Positions 19,733 through 29,691 are shown, counted from the stretch's first letter. The stretch: DNA of 64,000 nucleotides from Yersinia canariae (GCF_009831415.1 NZ_CP043727.1:2108001-2172000); one strand, 5' to 3'. Program-made: numbers and translations. The notes: generated by a model from the sequence alone, not told the origin.

Positions 19733-20622
19733 CAGGGGTTTTTCTCCTTGGACTGGCTTTGCGCCGGTGGGTCATTTTTAGTATGACCATAAAATACCGC
19801 CGGGCGCTCATCATCGGTGATGACTGTCACGGTGCGGGGGTCATTATCATCGTGCAGCGTATTACCCGACAGGTTGATATGGCGCAAGACACCACCAAAG
19901 GTCATTTCAAGGTTCTTTTGGGTAAAGGTGGTTTCTGTTGGGCCAGCCGCCAGTACAGTTTGATTAATCAGTATCACATGGTCACAGAACTCCGGCACAC
20001 TACCGAGGTTATGGGTTGAAACCAAAATCAGGTGACCTTCATCGCGCAGTGCTCGCAGCAAGTCAATGATGGCATTTTCCGTTTTGACATCGACGCCAGT
20101 GAAAGGCTCATCCAGCAGTAATACTGAACCCTGCTGCGCCAGTGCTCGCGCCAGAAACACCCGTTTTTTCTGCCCCCCAGAAAGCTCGCCTATTTGACGT
20201 GAACGCAATGTGGTTAATCCCACCCGTTCAATGGCCTTATCTACAATGGCCTTGTCTTCGCGGCTTGGAATACGCAAGAAATTCATCTTGCCGTATCGGC
20301 CCATCATCACGACATCTTCGACCAATACTGGGAAGTTCCAGTCTACATCCTCTGTTTGCGGCACATAGGCGATAGTATTTTGCTTTAAAGCGTGGCTAAC
20401 CGGCTTATTGCTCAGTTCGACTTTGCCCACACTGGGTTTCACTTGCCCCATGATGCTTTTGAACAGGGTGGACTTACCGCTGCCATTGACGCCAACCAAG
20501 GCGCAGATAGTCCCGCCAGTGAGGGAGAAACTGGCGTCATAAATGGCGGTATGCCCATTGTTATAAGTGACAGTGACGTTATCCACTATCAGCTCCGGGC
20601 GGACAAAAACAGCATGACTCAT
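19732..20622 (-). CDS. yfeB: Iron/manganese ABC transporter ATPase YfeB
   Basis: Cytoplasmic ATPase of 296 residues for the YfeCD permease. P-loop GVNGSGKST at about residue 43, signature [15 protein letters not shown] at about 148, Walker [13 protein letters not shown] and switch histidine STHNLG. The C-terminal 60 residues after the ABC domain are polar. Overlaps the yfeA stop by 4 bp. Confidence 0.95.
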   Translation of the reverse strand: MSHAVFVRPELIVDNVTVTYNNGHTAIYDASFSLTGGTICALVGVNGSGKSTLFKSIMGQVKPSVGKVELSNKPVSHALKQNTIAYVPQTEDVDWNFPVLVEDVVMMGRYGKMNFLRIPSREDKAIVDKAIERVGLTTLRSRQIGELSGGQKKRVFLARALAQQGSVLLLDEPFTGVDVKTENAIIDLLRALRDEGHLILVSTHNLGSVPEFCDHVILINQTVLAAGPTETTFTQKNLEMTFGGVLRHINLSGNTLHDDNDPRTVTVITDDERPAVFYGHTKNDPPAQSQSKEKNP

Positions 20623-21587
20623 TGGCCAAATCCTTTCGCGATAGTTTGCACTGTGGTGTTAATCAAATCGATATACGTAGGAACAGGTCCTTTCTCATTC
20701 GATAGAGAATCAACATATAACACCCCTCCGTATTGCGCACCGGTTTCTTTGCTGACTTGCTTGGCGGGTTTATCAGAAATAGTGCTTTCGCTGAATACTA
20801 CCGGGATTTTATTTGCGCGCATGGTATCGATGACGCGGCGCACCTGCTGCGGAGAGCCTTGCTCTTCAGCATTGATGGGCCATAAATAAACCTCTTTAAA
20901 ACCATAATCTTTTGCCAGATAACTGAAAGCGCCTTCACTGGTGACCAGCCAACGCTGTTCTTCAGGGATACGGGATAAACGCTCGCGTAATGGGGCATCC
21001 AGTGCGGCAATTTTCTCAGCGTAGGTTTTAGCATTGCGATTATACGTCTCAGCATGGGCGGGGTCATGCTCCACCAATGCTTTACGAATATTTTCTATAT
21101 AGATCAATGCATTTGAAGGTGACATCCAGGCGTGTGGATTAGGGATGCCCTTATAAGGCCCTTCACGGATAGGGAGGGGGGCAATGCCGTCAGTCACTAC
21201 GGCAGAAGGGACATCTTTGATATTTTCGAAGAAACGTTCAAACCAACGTTCTAAATTCATGCCATTCCATAAAATTAGGTCGGCGGATTGCGCTTTGACA
21301 ATATCCCGTGGGGTCGGTTGATAGTCGTGAATTTCAGCGCCGGGTTTGGTAATTGATTCGACTACGGCGGCATCACCGGCGACATTTTGCGCGACATCCT
21401 GAATAATTGTGAATGTCGTCACAATTTTGAATTTTTTATTTGAGTCGCTGGGTTTATTTTCTGCCAACGCTGAGGTGCTGATCAGCGCTGAAATTGCGAT
21501 GACTGTAAACAAGGTCACAGCACGTAAAAAATGAGGTGAAAAGCCGCTAATAGAGTGCAGGTAGGGTATTTTTTGCTTAGTAAACAT
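20619..21587 (-). CDS. yfeA: Periplasmic iron/manganese-binding protein YfeA
   Basis: Cluster A-I metal-binding protein (ZnuA/PsaA type), 322 residues, delivering Fe/Mn to YfeBCD. An N-terminal export signal ends near [10 protein letters not shown]. The metal-binding histidine region [12 protein letters not shown] lies near residue 140. The frame is open to 21656, but the ATG at 21587 has GGGA upstream and leaves the Fur box outside the gene. First gene of yfeABCD. Confidence 0.95.
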   Translation of the reverse strand: MFTKQKIPYLHSISGFSPHFLRAVTLFTVIAISALISTSALAENKPSDSNKKFKIVTTFTIIQDVAQNVAGDAAVVESITKPGAEIHDYQPTPRDIVKAQSADLILWNGMNLERWFERFFENIKDVPSAVVTDGIAPLPIREGPYKGIPNPHAWMSPSNALIYIENIRKALVEHDPAHAETYNRNAKTYAEKIAALDAPLRERLSRIPEEQRWLVTSEGAFSYLAKDYGFKEVYLWPINAEEQGSPQQVRRVIDTMRANKIPVVFSESTISDKPAKQVSKETGAQYGGVLYVDSLSNEKGPVPTYIDLINTTVQTIAKGFGQ

Positions 21588-21607
21588 GGCGATGTTCCCT
21601 TTCTTTA

Positions 21608-21632
21608 AATGAAAATGATTATCAATATCATT
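21608..21632. promoter_or_regulatory. Fur box upstream of yfeA
   Basis: TGAAAATGATTATCA (21610-21624) matches the 7-1-7 Fur motif TGATAATnATTATCA at all but one position, and the 19-mer at 21611-21629 matches the classical Fur consensus at 17 positions. It lies 24 bp upstream of the yfeA start codon, in the yfeA-emtA divergent region. Iron repression of yfe is known in Yersinia pestis. Confidence 0.85.
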
Positions 21633-21798
21633 AGCGATGAAGTCAAGCCTTGCCATACAATAAACTAAAATTTACCGACAGTTACCGAATATAGCCTGAT
21701 CATTATGTTGATAATGGTCAAACTAGGCCAAAAAATCTATTTGGACGAGGTGACAACTTGTATATGCTACAAAACGGCTTATCAGCACGGGGAATACT

Positions 21799-22461
21799 GT
21801 GAATCCAAAAGTCGGTTGCCTAATGGCAATTTTATTGCTGGCGGGGTGTGCTAAACAAACCCCTCCACCGCAAGCAAATAACGGGTGGCTGAAGAAAGCC
21901 CCTGAAGGTGGTTTCCTTAACGCACCGAAAAGCAGCGCAGGTTCAAGTACAGTTGCGTATAGCGATGTAATTAAACAAGCAGCCAGCCATTATGGTGTTG
22001 ATGAAACTTTGATTAAAGCTATTATCCAAGTGGAGTCTGGTTACAATCCTGATGTGGTGAGTACTTCAAATGCGGTAGGGTTGATGCAAATTAAAGCCTC
22101 TACCGCCGGTCGCGATGCGTATCGGATGAAAGGGCGCAATGGTCAACCAAGTTCTGGCGAATTAAAAGATCCGGTGAAGAATATTGATATTGGGACGGCT
22201 TATATCAATATTTTGCAAAACCAGCAGTTAGCGGGAATCAGTGATCCGCAAACATTGCGTTATGCCACTATCGTTTCTTATGCTAATGGGGCAGGTGCCA
22301 TGCTGCGGACTTTCTCATCGGATAAACGTCTGGCAGTGAATAAAATTAATAGTCTTAGCCCGAACGAATTTTATCAGCATATACAAAAGAAACATCCGGC
22401 CGCACAAGCGCCACGTTATTTGTGGAAAGTAGATACCGCTTATCGGGCGATGTCAGAGTAA
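21799..22461 (+). CDS. emtA: Lipoprotein membrane-bound lytic murein transglycosylase EmtA/MltE
   Basis: Endo-type lytic transglycosylase of 220 residues anchored in the outer membrane; cuts glycan strands with 1,6-anhydro-muramyl ends. The start is a GTG preceded by ACGGGG. The lipobox is LLAGC (lipidated Cys17). The SLT domain shows the catalytic glutamate in IIQVESGYNP at about 79 and VGLMQIKAST at about 93, and ends with YANGAGAMLRTFSSD and the PAAQAPRYLWK tail typical of EmtA. Confidence 0.92.
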   Translation: MNPKVGCLMAILLLAGCAKQTPPPQANNGWLKKAPEGGFLNAPKSSAGSSTVAYSDVIKQAASHYGVDETLIKAIIQVESGYNPDVVSTSNAVGLMQIKASTAGRDAYRMKGRNGQPSSGELKDPVKNIDIGTAYINILQNQQLAGISDPQTLRYATIVSYANGAGAMLRTFSSDKRLAVNKINSLSPNEFYQHIQKKHPAAQAPRYLWKVDTAYRAMSE

Positions 22462-22466
22462 TATTA

Positions 22467-22535
22467 AAACGCTAACCGATGTAGTTTATGGATTCGGTAA
22501 TTTGTATCAGTATAAACATCGGCTAGCGTTTCCCT
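22467..22535 (+). terminator. Long-stem terminator-like hairpin after emtA
   Basis: AAACGCTAACCGATGT (22467-22482) pairs with ACATCGGCTAGCGTTT (22516-22531), a 16-base stem with one mismatch and a 33-base loop starting six bases after the emtA stop. Followed by only a short T run. Confidence 0.6.
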
Positions 22536-22536
22536 C

Positions 22537-22688
22537 TATTACCGTCATACCTCAAGCTGCACATGCGTTGGCTATCTCAATAACCTTTCGGTAAATTCAT
22601 CGGGGTCATCCTGTGTGCTAGCATAAGTTTCGCCCAATTTGTCTCTCGCTTGCCGCCTTACTGCAACTCGAATTATCTAGGGCATATA
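22537..22688 (+). repeat. Divergent ERIC element between emtA and marC
   Basis: Both ends match ERIC: left ACCGTCATACCTCAAGCTGC, right GCCGCCTTACTGCAACTCG followed by AATTATCTAGGGCATA. The centre is altered and enlarged (152 bp instead of about 127), with ACATGCGTTGGC still recognisable. Confidence 0.85.
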
Positions 22689-22701
22689 TCCTGATAATGG
22701 G

Positions 22702-23385
22702 TTATGCAATGGCAGGCTGGTAATTTGCGATAATATCCAGCACTCCATTAATAATAAATTGCACGCCCATACACACCAGCAAGAATCCCATCAGCCGTGA
22801 AATGGCTTCAATGCCACTTTTACCGACCCAGCGCATAATGGCGCCAGAACTGAGCAGCGAGCCCCAGAGGATCAGTGAAACACTGAGGAAAATCAGTACC
22901 GGCGCTACTGTTACAACCCATGGGCTGAACATCGCATGGCCTTTTACCGAGGCCGCAGAACTGATTATCATCGCAATGGTTCCTGGCCCTGCGGTGCTGG
23001 GCATGGCCAATGGAACAAAGGCGATATTGATAGATTTTCGTTTCTTTAAATCCTGTGATTTTGCTTCTAACTGAGTATCCTCGGTTGATTGTTGTGGGAA
23101 AAGCATTCGAAAACCAATAAATGCCACAATCAATCCGCCAGCAATGCGCAACCCTGGAATGGAAATGCCAAAGGTACTCATGACGACCTGACCGGCGTAA
23201 TAAGCCACAGTCATGATAAAGAAGACATAGATTGATGCCATTTTCGACTGCTGGTTACGCTCTTCGCTGGTCATATTGCCGGATAAACCGAGCAATAGGG
23301 CCACTGTCGTCAATGGGTTTGCCAGTGGCAGCAGGAGAACTAAGCCCAAGCCAATAGCTTTAAATAATTCGAGAATACTCTGCAT
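22702..23385 (-). CDS. marC: MarC-family inner-membrane protein
   Basis: UPF0056/MarC family membrane protein of 227 residues with six hydrophobic segments and a charged cytoplasmic loop at about residues 98-118. The conserved family motif [14 protein letters not shown] occurs at about 127, and [17 protein letters not shown] near the N-terminus. Transport function is unproven for the family. Isolated gene flanked by ERIC repeats on both sides. Confidence 0.85.
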   Translation of the reverse strand: MQSILELFKAIGLGLVLLLPLANPLTTVALLLGLSGNMTSEERNQQSKMASIYVFFIMTVAYYAGQVVMSTFGISIPGLRIAGGLIVAFIGFRMLFPQQSTEDTQLEAKSQDLKKRKSINIAFVPLAMPSTAGPGTIAMIISSAASVKGHAMFSPWVVTVAPVLIFLSVSLILWGSLLSSGAIMRWVGKSGIEAISRLMGFLLVCMGVQFIINGVLDIIANYQPAIA

Positions 23386-23663
23386 TAATCTTGCTCCAAA
23401 AAAGATCTCAAACGTACCCGATGAAAGTAAAACATATCAGGTAATTAGCCCTGCGCCCGGTCAATATGTTTGCACACGACATTATTACTTACCTTGCCAC
23501 TCTACGCGATACGTGAGGTAAAAGGCTATATCGGTATTATTTCCCAAAGTGACGGGCTGTATGACAACGCGACTTGTACCAATGCTATTTCAAGTCCTTG
23601 CAGATATGTGATGGAGATCAAATCTCTGGTTAGCAACAGTTGTTTCAACACGGTAGATCCAGA
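23386..23663. other. Intergenic region upstream of marC
   Basis: Runs from the marC start to the ERIC element at 23664. Open frames here on both strands lack ribosome sites and family similarity. I see nothing else in it apart from the presumed marC promoter. Confidence 0.5.
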
Positions 23664-23790
23664 ATATACTCGCCATACTTCAAGCTGCATGGGTGTTGGC
23701 CGCGTTGTTCGCCCCAGTGACTTACTTGAGTCAGTCTCAGGGAATTGACTCAACTGCCGCCTTTTTGCAACTCGAATTATTTAGAGCATA
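23664..23790 (+). repeat. Full-length ERIC element (127 bp)
   Basis: Complete element with both terminal motifs (CCATACTTCAAGCTGCATG left; TGCAACTCGAATTATTTAG right) and the central CGCCCCAGTGACTTACTTGA block. Length is exactly the usual 127 bp. It ends 36 bp before the next small gene. Confidence 0.92.
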
Positions 23791-23826
23791 ATCATATCGG
23801 CATCAATTTTGGCAAGGAATAGGGTT

Positions 23827-24078
23827 TTGTGCATTTGTGATATCAGTGTTGAAGATGAATATATTCGTCAGCCATTATCGGCTTCCGCAGCATGGGTGTT
23901 AGATACCCAAGCTGCACGTGCTCGCGGGCGGTTACGTTTTTTAAAACCTAAACGTGAAGCCCGGCCACGCTGGCGTCTGGCACCGCTCAAAGACAGCTAT
24001 GAAATTCGCTTTTATCCTAATCGCCTGCCCGAACTGTGGTTTTTCAGTGCGGAAAATGCGGCCAGGAAGCGGCTCTAA
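23827..24078 (+). CDS. Small conserved-looking protein of unknown function
   Basis: Predicted 83-residue basic protein, not recognised with certainty. No ATG start exists. TTG at 23827 is chosen because AAGGA lies eight bases upstream; TTG at 23809 is the alternative. The C-terminal half is rich in Arg/Trp/Pro (RFLKPKREARPRWRL, YPNRLPELWFFSAENAARK). Its place between the yniA block and thrS resembles that of E. coli ydiZ, but I cannot confirm homology. It could also be a decayed gene missing its true 5' end next to the ERIC insertion. Confidence 0.5.
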   Translation: MCICDISVEDEYIRQPLSASAAWVLDTQAARARGRLRFLKPKREARPRWRLAPLKDSYEIRFYPNRLPELWFFSAENAARKRL

Positions 24079-24141
24079 TGGCCTTTTATTCGGCGCATTT
24101 CGGTTTTTTGACAATGTTCTCTATCTCGGCCGGAGGCTGAC

Positions 24142-24384
24142 ATGGCATTTACGGATAATGAACGTAGCGCGTTGTTGGCCGTTAAGGGCGTAGGGCCGAC
24201 CGTTGTTGCCCGTCTGGAGCAACTCGGTTTTACTTCGCTGGCCCAACTTGGTCAGGCTGATATGAATGAAATTGTGAGCAGTGCCGCAGCCATGGTGGGA
24301 TCAACGTGTTGGAAAAATAGCCCTCAAGCACGCTCGGCAATTCAGGCGGCAATAGACCTGGCCAAAATGCATTCATCAGAGTGA
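24142..24384 (+). CDS. Small helix-hairpin-helix protein
   Basis: 80-residue protein. The segment LLAVKGVGPTVVARLEQLGF at residues 12-31 is a helix-hairpin-helix (GVGP hairpin), followed by LAQLGQADMNEI, as in DNA-binding or Pathogenicity-locus/TfoX-C-like domains. Start ATG at 24142 follows CGGAGG. Lies 63 bp after the preceding small gene, probably co-transcribed. DNA binding is a family inference. Confidence 0.75.
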   Translation: MAFTDNERSALLAVKGVGPTVVARLEQLGFTSLAQLGQADMNEIVSSAAAMVGSTCWKNSPQARSAIQAAIDLAKMHSSE

Positions 24385-24447
24385 AAGCATTTCAGCCGTT
24401 GTCTTCTGCTACCCTTTATTATTCCAATCCACCTCAACTCGCGAAGC

Positions 24448-24627
24448 TTATTTCTTTTTCTGTTCTGTAGCAGGGTATGGCATTAGTAAGTCATCCAATA
24501 TCTGCATTCTTTCTTCTACGGGAATATACAGCCAACGCGTAAACCAAGGTGTTTTCTCCGTGCACTGCTGGTGGGTTTGGCGAAAGTAAAGTTCAAGTCC
24601 TGACAGAACGTCATTGATCTGTTTCAT
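24448..24627 (-). CDS. Hypothetical 59-residue protein
   Basis: Not recognised. Starting at the ATG at 24627 (MKQINDVLSGLELYFRQ) it has AAAGGG nine bases upstream; a longer frame to 24645 is less likely. Content: an N-terminal amphipathic helix, a Trp-rich middle (TPWFTRWLYIP) and a helix EERMQILDDLLMPY, ending in a lysine run. Soluble, no export signal. Convergent with the helix-hairpin-helix gene. Confidence 0.55.
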   Translation of the reverse strand: MKQINDVLSGLELYFRQTHQQCTEKTPWFTRWLYIPVEERMQILDDLLMPYPATEQKKK

Positions 24628-24799
24628 CGTATTTATCCCTTTCATTGACCAGTGAGCAAATCATAGGCAATGAAATACAGAAGAAAAACGGATGGAATGT
24701 ATTTTCTTGTTCAGTATTTAGGGATATGGGGTTTAGCCGTATTAAAGAAGGAAATATCGATTGGAGGGCGCAGCTTTCGCTGTGGTGCGGATAATGACT

Positions 24800-24915
24800 A
24801 AAAATAAAACGCCCCGATTGCGTGAACAATCGGGGCGGCGTTCCAGTAACCATTGCTACACGGAAACGGAAATTTATTATGGGCACTTCCTGTAGAAATA
24901 GCAATACACCCAGTG
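24800..24915 (-). ncRNA. Candidate small RNA or leader ending in a strong terminator
   Basis: On the minus strand an 11-bp perfect stem (CGCCCCGATTG/CAATCGGGGCG, 24810-24837) is followed by TTTTATTTTTAG, a textbook terminator. No gene lies upstream on that strand before the divergent yqgA region, so it must end a short transcript. A weak promoter (TTGCTT, 17 bp, TATTGC) occurs about 24910-24940. No known small RNA was recognised; the 5' end is a guess. Confidence 0.4.
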
Positions 24916-25149
24916 TTACTCAAAAGCAATAGATCATAATGTAAATCATTGTTGGTGAAGGTAAGCACCTATACATAACTGACACTTGCTATCTGTATGA
25001 TAAAATTTTATTCCTTCGCCAAAAGTTATATTTCACAAAAATACCCAGGCGATTCAATTGTTTGTCTTTAGCTATTATCGAAAACGCCTAATTCTAAAAC
25101 AGACACATTTTCAATCCTCAGTACGCGTTTTAGCGATTGGGAGTTTGCT

Positions 25150-25863
25150 ATGGTTGGCCCATTTATTAACAGCGCTGGAATAATCCTTGGCGGTATTTTG
25201 GGGGTATTACTTGCTCGTCATGTCCCCAAACGTTTGCAAGAGGGATTACCAGCAACATTTGCGCTGGCATCCATCTCTATTGGTATTGTGATGGTGGTGA
25301 AAGTAAGTTTTATGCCCGCCGTGATTTTGGCATTAATTATCGGGACGGCGATGGGGGAGTTATTATCACTTGAACAGGGTGTGAAATGGGGGGCAAACAA
25401 AACCCGTGGCTTATTGGAGCGTATTATTCCTTCACGTAGCACTTTGCCGCCACAGGAGTTTGCCCAAAGTTTTACAGCAATGATTGTGCTGTTTTGTGCC
25501 AGTGGGTTGGGGGTTGTTGGTTCTTTAACGGAAGGTATTACTGGTGATTTCCAACTGCTATTTGTGAAAGCCCTGATGGACTTTTTCACCGCACTAATAT
25601 TTTCCATTTCACTGGGTATTGCGCTGATCGCAATTGCTATCCCTCAGCTACTCATCCAAATCGCGTTGGTTTTACTGGCAAAACTTATTATGCCCTACAT
25701 GGATGATATCGCTTTTGCTGATTTTTCGGCTTGCGGTGGGATTATTATGATTGCAGTAGGATTACGAATTGCTCAAATTAAAGTATTTGCCGTGGTAAAT
25801 TTTCTGCCCGCATTACTATTCGTAGTGCCCATCTCTTATTTGTGGCGTCATTTCATGACATAA
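25150..25863 (+). CDS. yqgA: DUF554 inner-membrane protein YqgA
   Basis: Membrane protein of 237 residues with about seven hydrophobic segments, family DUF554, function unknown. It begins MVGPFINSAGIILGGILGVLL, characteristic of the family, with LPATFALASISIGIVMVVK near residue 33. Followed by a large hairpin shared with the convergent KTSC gene. Confidence 0.88.
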   Translation: MVGPFINSAGIILGGILGVLLARHVPKRLQEGLPATFALASISIGIVMVVKVSFMPAVILALIIGTAMGELLSLEQGVKWGANKTRGLLERIIPSRSTLPPQEFAQSFTAMIVLFCASGLGVVGSLTEGITGDFQLLFVKALMDFFTALIFSISLGIALIAIAIPQLLIQIALVLLAKLIMPYMDDIAFADFSACGGIIMIAVGLRIAQIKVFAVVNFLPALLFVVPISYLWRHFMT

Positions 25864-25892
25864 AATTTGCTGATGCAGTGCGGATAGGTTTC

Positions 25893-25942
25893 TGAAACGG
25901 TAGGCTTCTTTGCAAATACTTATCATAGAAGCGACCGTTTCA
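25893..25942. terminator. Hairpin between convergent yqgA and the KTSC gene
   Basis: TGAAACGGTaGGCTTCT pairs with AGAAGCgACCGTTTCA across a 17-base loop. Its place between two convergent genes suggests bidirectional termination, although T runs are short. Confidence 0.6.
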
Positions 25943-25982
25943 GTGTGGTGTAATGATATGTTTTTATTTGATTATTTTCTGG

Positions 25983-26195
25983 CTAGCCAATTTTACGGCA
26001 CAAAAACTTGCCTTTTATTACGCCATCAAAAAAACGACCTTTCGAAACGGCAGACATAAAATTCTGGTGAACGCGTTCAGGGACGCCAAGATATTGGTAA
26101 ATCCCTTGTTCACGGAACTGTATCTCCAGCATGCGATTTTCAAGATCATAGCCAATCGACAAAATTCTGGAGGATGTAACAGGTTGTCGCTGCAA
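25983..26195 (-). CDS. KTSC-domain small protein
   Basis: 70-residue protein made of a single KTSC domain (named for its occurrence at the C-terminus of lysyl-tRNA synthetases). Typical features are VTSSRILSIGYDLENRMLEI, QFREQGIYQYLGVPERV and a SKGRFFDGVIKG end. The start is a TTG at 26195 with GAGGG seven bases upstream; no ATG serves. Family function is unknown, RNA binding has been suggested. Sits divergently from the thrS leader. Confidence 0.78.
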   Translation of the reverse strand: MQRQPVTSSRILSIGYDLENRMLEIQFREQGIYQYLGVPERVHQNFMSAVSKGRFFDGVIKGKFLCRKIG

Positions 26196-26476
26196 TAGTT
26201 GACCCTCAGTTATACGGTGTTGATATTGTGCTGATCGTAGAGCAGTTTAAGGATGATAACTTTGTCGGCGATCATTATCACTGTTTGGTCGTAGTATTAA
26301 TAGATTATTCGCTAGGTATTATTGTCATTGTATTAAGTGATGATAATATGACTCCACTTTATGACATGATCTGTGTCACAAAGTAAACTGTGTGTACAGT
26401 TGCGTACCAATATAACAAACGTGGGTTAAATTGATGTCGTAACTTTTTGAAATTAAACAATAATTACGTCTTGCAT
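26196..26476. other. Leader/promoter region of thrS
   Basis: Holds the thrS promoter(s). On the plus strand a frame without stops runs 26180-26386 but offers only a GTG start at 26228 without a ribosome site, so it is not called as a gene. Confidence 0.4.
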
Positions 26477-26512
26477 GTGATCTGTCGTGTGGGTCACCAC
26501 TGTAGATAAGGA
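26477..26512 (+). promoter_or_regulatory. thrS translational operator (tRNA-Thr anticodon-like hairpin)
   Basis: GTGATC and GGTCAC form a stem with loop TGTCGTGTG, which carries the CGT anticodon-like triplet. The ribosome site TAAGGA follows at 26507-26512. Sequence and layout match the E. coli thrS operator, where ThrRS binds its own mRNA and blocks ribosomes. Confidence 0.8.
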
Positions 26513-26518
26513 ATTAGA

Positions 26519-28447
26519 ATGCCTGTTATTACCCTTCCTGACGGCAGTCAGCGTCAATATGATCACGCCGTTTCTGCGCTTGATGTTGCATTAGACATCG
26601 GCCCTGGTCTGGCAAAAGCCTGTATTGCTGGCCGAGTGAATGGTGAACTGGTCGATGCCAGTGACCTGATAGAATCCGATGCGCAATTGGCCATTATCAC
26701 CACCAAAGATGCTGAAGGTTTGGCGATTCTCCGCCACTCTTGTGCGCACTTGTTGGGGCACGCCATCAAGCAACTTTGGCCAGATACCAAAATGGCAATC
26801 GGCCCAGTTATCGACAACGGTTTCTATTACGATGTTGATATTGACCGCACTCTGACGCAGGAAGATCTGGATCTGCTGGAAAAGCGGATGCATGAACTTG
26901 CCGATAAAGATTACGACGTAATCAAGAAAAAAGTCAGTTGGCAAGAAGCCCGTGACATTTTTGCTGCTCGTGGTGAAGATTATAAAGTGGCTATTCTTGA
27001 TGAGAATATTAGCCGTGATGATCGTCCGGGTTTATATCACCATGAAGAATACGTTGATATGTGTCGTGGCCCACATGTGCCGAATATGCGTTTCTGCCAT
27101 CATTTTAAACTGCAGAAAACATCTGGAGCTTATTGGCGTGGCGACAGCAAAAATAAAATGCTGCAACGTATTTACGGCACGGCTTGGGGTGATAAGAAGC
27201 AACTGAATGCTTATCTGCAACGTCTGGAAGAAGCGGCCAAGCGCGACCATCGCAAGATTGGTAAGCAGTTGGACCTTTACCACATGCAGGAAGAAGCCCC
27301 TGGTATGGTGTTCTGGCACAATGACGGCTGGACCATCTTCCGTGAGCTGGAAACTTTTGTGCGCATGAAGCTCAAAGAGTACCAGTATCAGGAAGTGAAA
27401 GGGCCGTTCATGATGGACCGTGTTCTGTGGGAAAAAACTGGCCACTGGGAAAACTATGCTGAGCATATGTTTACGACGTCGTCGGAAAACCGCGAATACT
27501 GCATCAAACCAATGAACTGCCCGGGGCATGTCCAAATCTTCAACCAAGGGCTGAAGTCCTACCGTGACCTGCCACTGCGTATGGCTGAATTTGGTAGCTG
27601 TCATCGCAATGAGCCATCAGGCGCGCTGCACGGCTTAATGCGCGTACGTGGCTTTACTCAGGACGATGCGCACATCTTCTGTACTGAAGAGCAGGTTCGC
27701 GATGAAGTGAATAGCTGTATTAAGATGGTGTACGACATGTACAGCACCTTTGGCTTCGAGAAGATTGTCGTCAAGTTATCCACTCGTCCTGAAAAACGTA
27801 TTGGTAGCGATGAGTTATGGACCCGTGCTGAAGATGATTTGGCCGCTGCGCTGACTGAAAATGGCATTCCATTTGATTATCAGCCGGGTGAAGGTGCCTT
27901 CTATGGTCCGAAAATTGAATTTACCTTGCATGATTGTTTGGATCGTGCGTGGCAGTGTGGTACCGTACAGCTCGATTTCTCATTACCGGGCCGCTTAAGT
28001 GCGTCTTACATCGGCGAAAATAACGATCGCCAGGTGCCAGTAATGATTCACCGGGCTATTTTGGGGTCAATGGAGCGCTTCATCGGTATTCTCACCGAAG
28101 AATATGCAGGCTTCTTCCCAACTTGGTTAGCTCCGGTACAGGTCGTGGTGATGAATATCACCGATAGTCAGTCTGATTATGTCCAACAAGTGACCAAAAA
28201 ACTGCAAGATGCAGGAATTAGGGCAAAAGCGGACTTGAGAAATGAGAAGATTGGCTTTAAAATTCGTGAACATACGTTGCGTCGGGTTCCATATATGTTG
28301 GTCTGTGGCGATAAAGAGGTCGAGTCAGGCAAGATTGCCGTTCGTACCCGCCGCGGGAAAGACTTAGGAAGCTTGGACGTCAACGTGGTCGTAGACCAGC
28401 TGCTAACAGAAATTCGCAGCCGTAGTCTTCATCAACTGGAGGAATAA
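26519..28447 (+). CDS. thrS: Threonyl-tRNA synthetase
   Basis: Class II synthetase of 642 residues, charging tRNA-Thr. Order: N-terminal TGS domain (1-61), editing domain with [16 protein letters not shown] (zinc-like HxxxH, about 73), catalytic core with motif 1 and the zinc cysteine in KPMNCPGHV (about 334), motif 2 [22 protein letters not shown] and motif 3 [11 protein letters not shown], then the anticodon-binding domain. First gene of the thrS-infC-rpmI-rplT-pheMST-ihfA cluster. Confidence 0.98.
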   Translation: MPVITLPDGSQRQYDHAVSALDVALDIGPGLAKACIAGRVNGELVDASDLIESDAQLAIITTKDAEGLAILRHSCAHLLGHAIKQLWPDTKMAIGPVIDNGFYYDVDIDRTLTQEDLDLLEKRMHELADKDYDVIKKKVSWQEARDIFAARGEDYKVAILDENISRDDRPGLYHHEEYVDMCRGPHVPNMRFCHHFKLQKTSGAYWRGDSKNKMLQRIYGTAWGDKKQLNAYLQRLEEAAKRDHRKIGKQLDLYHMQEEAPGMVFWHNDGWTIFRELETFVRMKLKEYQYQEVKGPFMMDRVLWEKTGHWENYAEHMFTTSSENREYCIKPMNCPGHVQIFNQGLKSYRDLPLRMAEFGSCHRNEPSGALHGLMRVRGFTQDDAHIFCTEEQVRDEVNSCIKMVYDMYSTFGFEKIVVKLSTRPEKRIGSDELWTRAEDDLAAALTENGIPFDYQPGEGAFYGPKIEFTLHDCLDRAWQCGTVQLDFSLPGRLSASYIGENNDRQVPVMIHRAILGSMERFIGILTEEYAGFFPTWLAPVQVVVMNITDSQSDYVQQVTKKLQDAGIRAKADLRNEKIGFKIREHTLRRVPYMLVCGDKEVESGKIAVRTRRGKDLGSLDVNVVVDQLLTEIRSRSLHQLEE

Positions 28448-28450
28448 AGT

Positions 28451-29002
28451 ATTAAAGGCGGAAAACGAGTTCAACCGGCGCGTCCTAATCGCATCAACAA
28501 AGAGATTCGCGCCACAGAAGTTCGCTTAACAGGCGTCGATGGTGAGCAGATTGGCATTGTCAGTCTGAATGAAGCTCTTGAAAAAGCTGAGGAAGCTGGT
28601 GTTGATTTAGTAGAAATCAGTCCGAATGCCGAACCGCCGGTTTGCCGTATTATGGATTACGGCAAATTCCTCTATGAGAAGAGCAAGTCGACAAAAGAAC
28701 AGAAGAAGAAGCAAAAAGTTATTCAGGTCAAGGAAATCAAATTCCGTCCTGGTACCGATGATGGCGACTATCAGGTCAAACTACGCAACCTGATTCGCTT
28801 TCTGGAAGATGGCGATAAAGCCAAAATCACTCTGCGATTCCGTGGACGTGAAATGGCGCACCAACAGATCGGCATGGAAGTTCTTAACCGTGTCAAAAAA
28901 GATCTGACTGAGGATTCTGATTTGGCCGTTGTGGAGTCTTTCCCGACTCGTATCGAAGGTCGTCAGATGATCATGGTGCTCGCACCTAAGAAGAGACAGT
29001 AA
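28451..29002 (+). CDS. infC: Translation initiation factor IF-3
   Basis: Prevents premature subunit joining and proofreads the start codon. The true start is an ATT at 28451, four bases after the thrS stop, with GGAGG overlapping the thrS end; only the internal ATG at 28652 would otherwise be seen. From ATT the product is 183 residues ([20 protein letters not shown]...), the family length with N-domain, basic linker [13 protein letters not shown] and C-domain. The ATT start underlies IF-3 self-repression. Confidence 0.97.
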   Translation: MKGGKRVQPARPNRINKEIRATEVRLTGVDGEQIGIVSLNEALEKAEEAGVDLVEISPNAEPPVCRIMDYGKFLYEKSKSTKEQKKKQKVIQVKEIKFRPGTDDGDYQVKLRNLIRFLEDGDKAKITLRFRGREMAHQQIGMEVLNRVKKDLTEDSDLAVVESFPTRIEGRQMIMVLAPKKRQ

Positions 29003-29014
29003 GGCATTCAAGCA

Positions 29015-29051
29015 ACAGGCTTCTCTACGCTTGCGTAGTTAAGAAGTCTGT
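29015..29051 (+). promoter_or_regulatory. L20-type leader hairpin between infC and rpmI
   Basis: ACAGGCTTCT and AGAAGTCTGT pair outside an inner CTACGC/GCGTAG stem, forming a long hairpin in the infC-rpmI gap. In E. coli ribosomal protein L20 represses rpmI-rplT by binding structured RNA in this region. The hairpin is seen; the L20 role is inferred. Confidence 0.65.
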
Positions 29052-29063
29052 TCGCCTAGCTAG

Positions 29064-29297
<234 letters not shown>

Positions 29298-29334
29298 GTA
29301 ATTTTGGTTTGAATTAAGACGATAGGAGAAGTAA

Positions 29335-29691
<357 letters not shown>

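Noticed and set aside
23470..23748. 92-codon plus-strand frame running into the ERIC element
   Set aside because: No ribosome site and its second half is the repeat; not a credible gene.
24611..24904. 97-codon minus-strand frame upstream of the 59-residue protein
   Set aside because: It reads straight through a strong terminator hairpin and lacks family features.
27032..27604. 190-codon frame antisense to thrS
   Set aside because: It lies entirely opposite the conserved thrS coding sequence, has no ribosome site and reads as low-similarity shadow translation.
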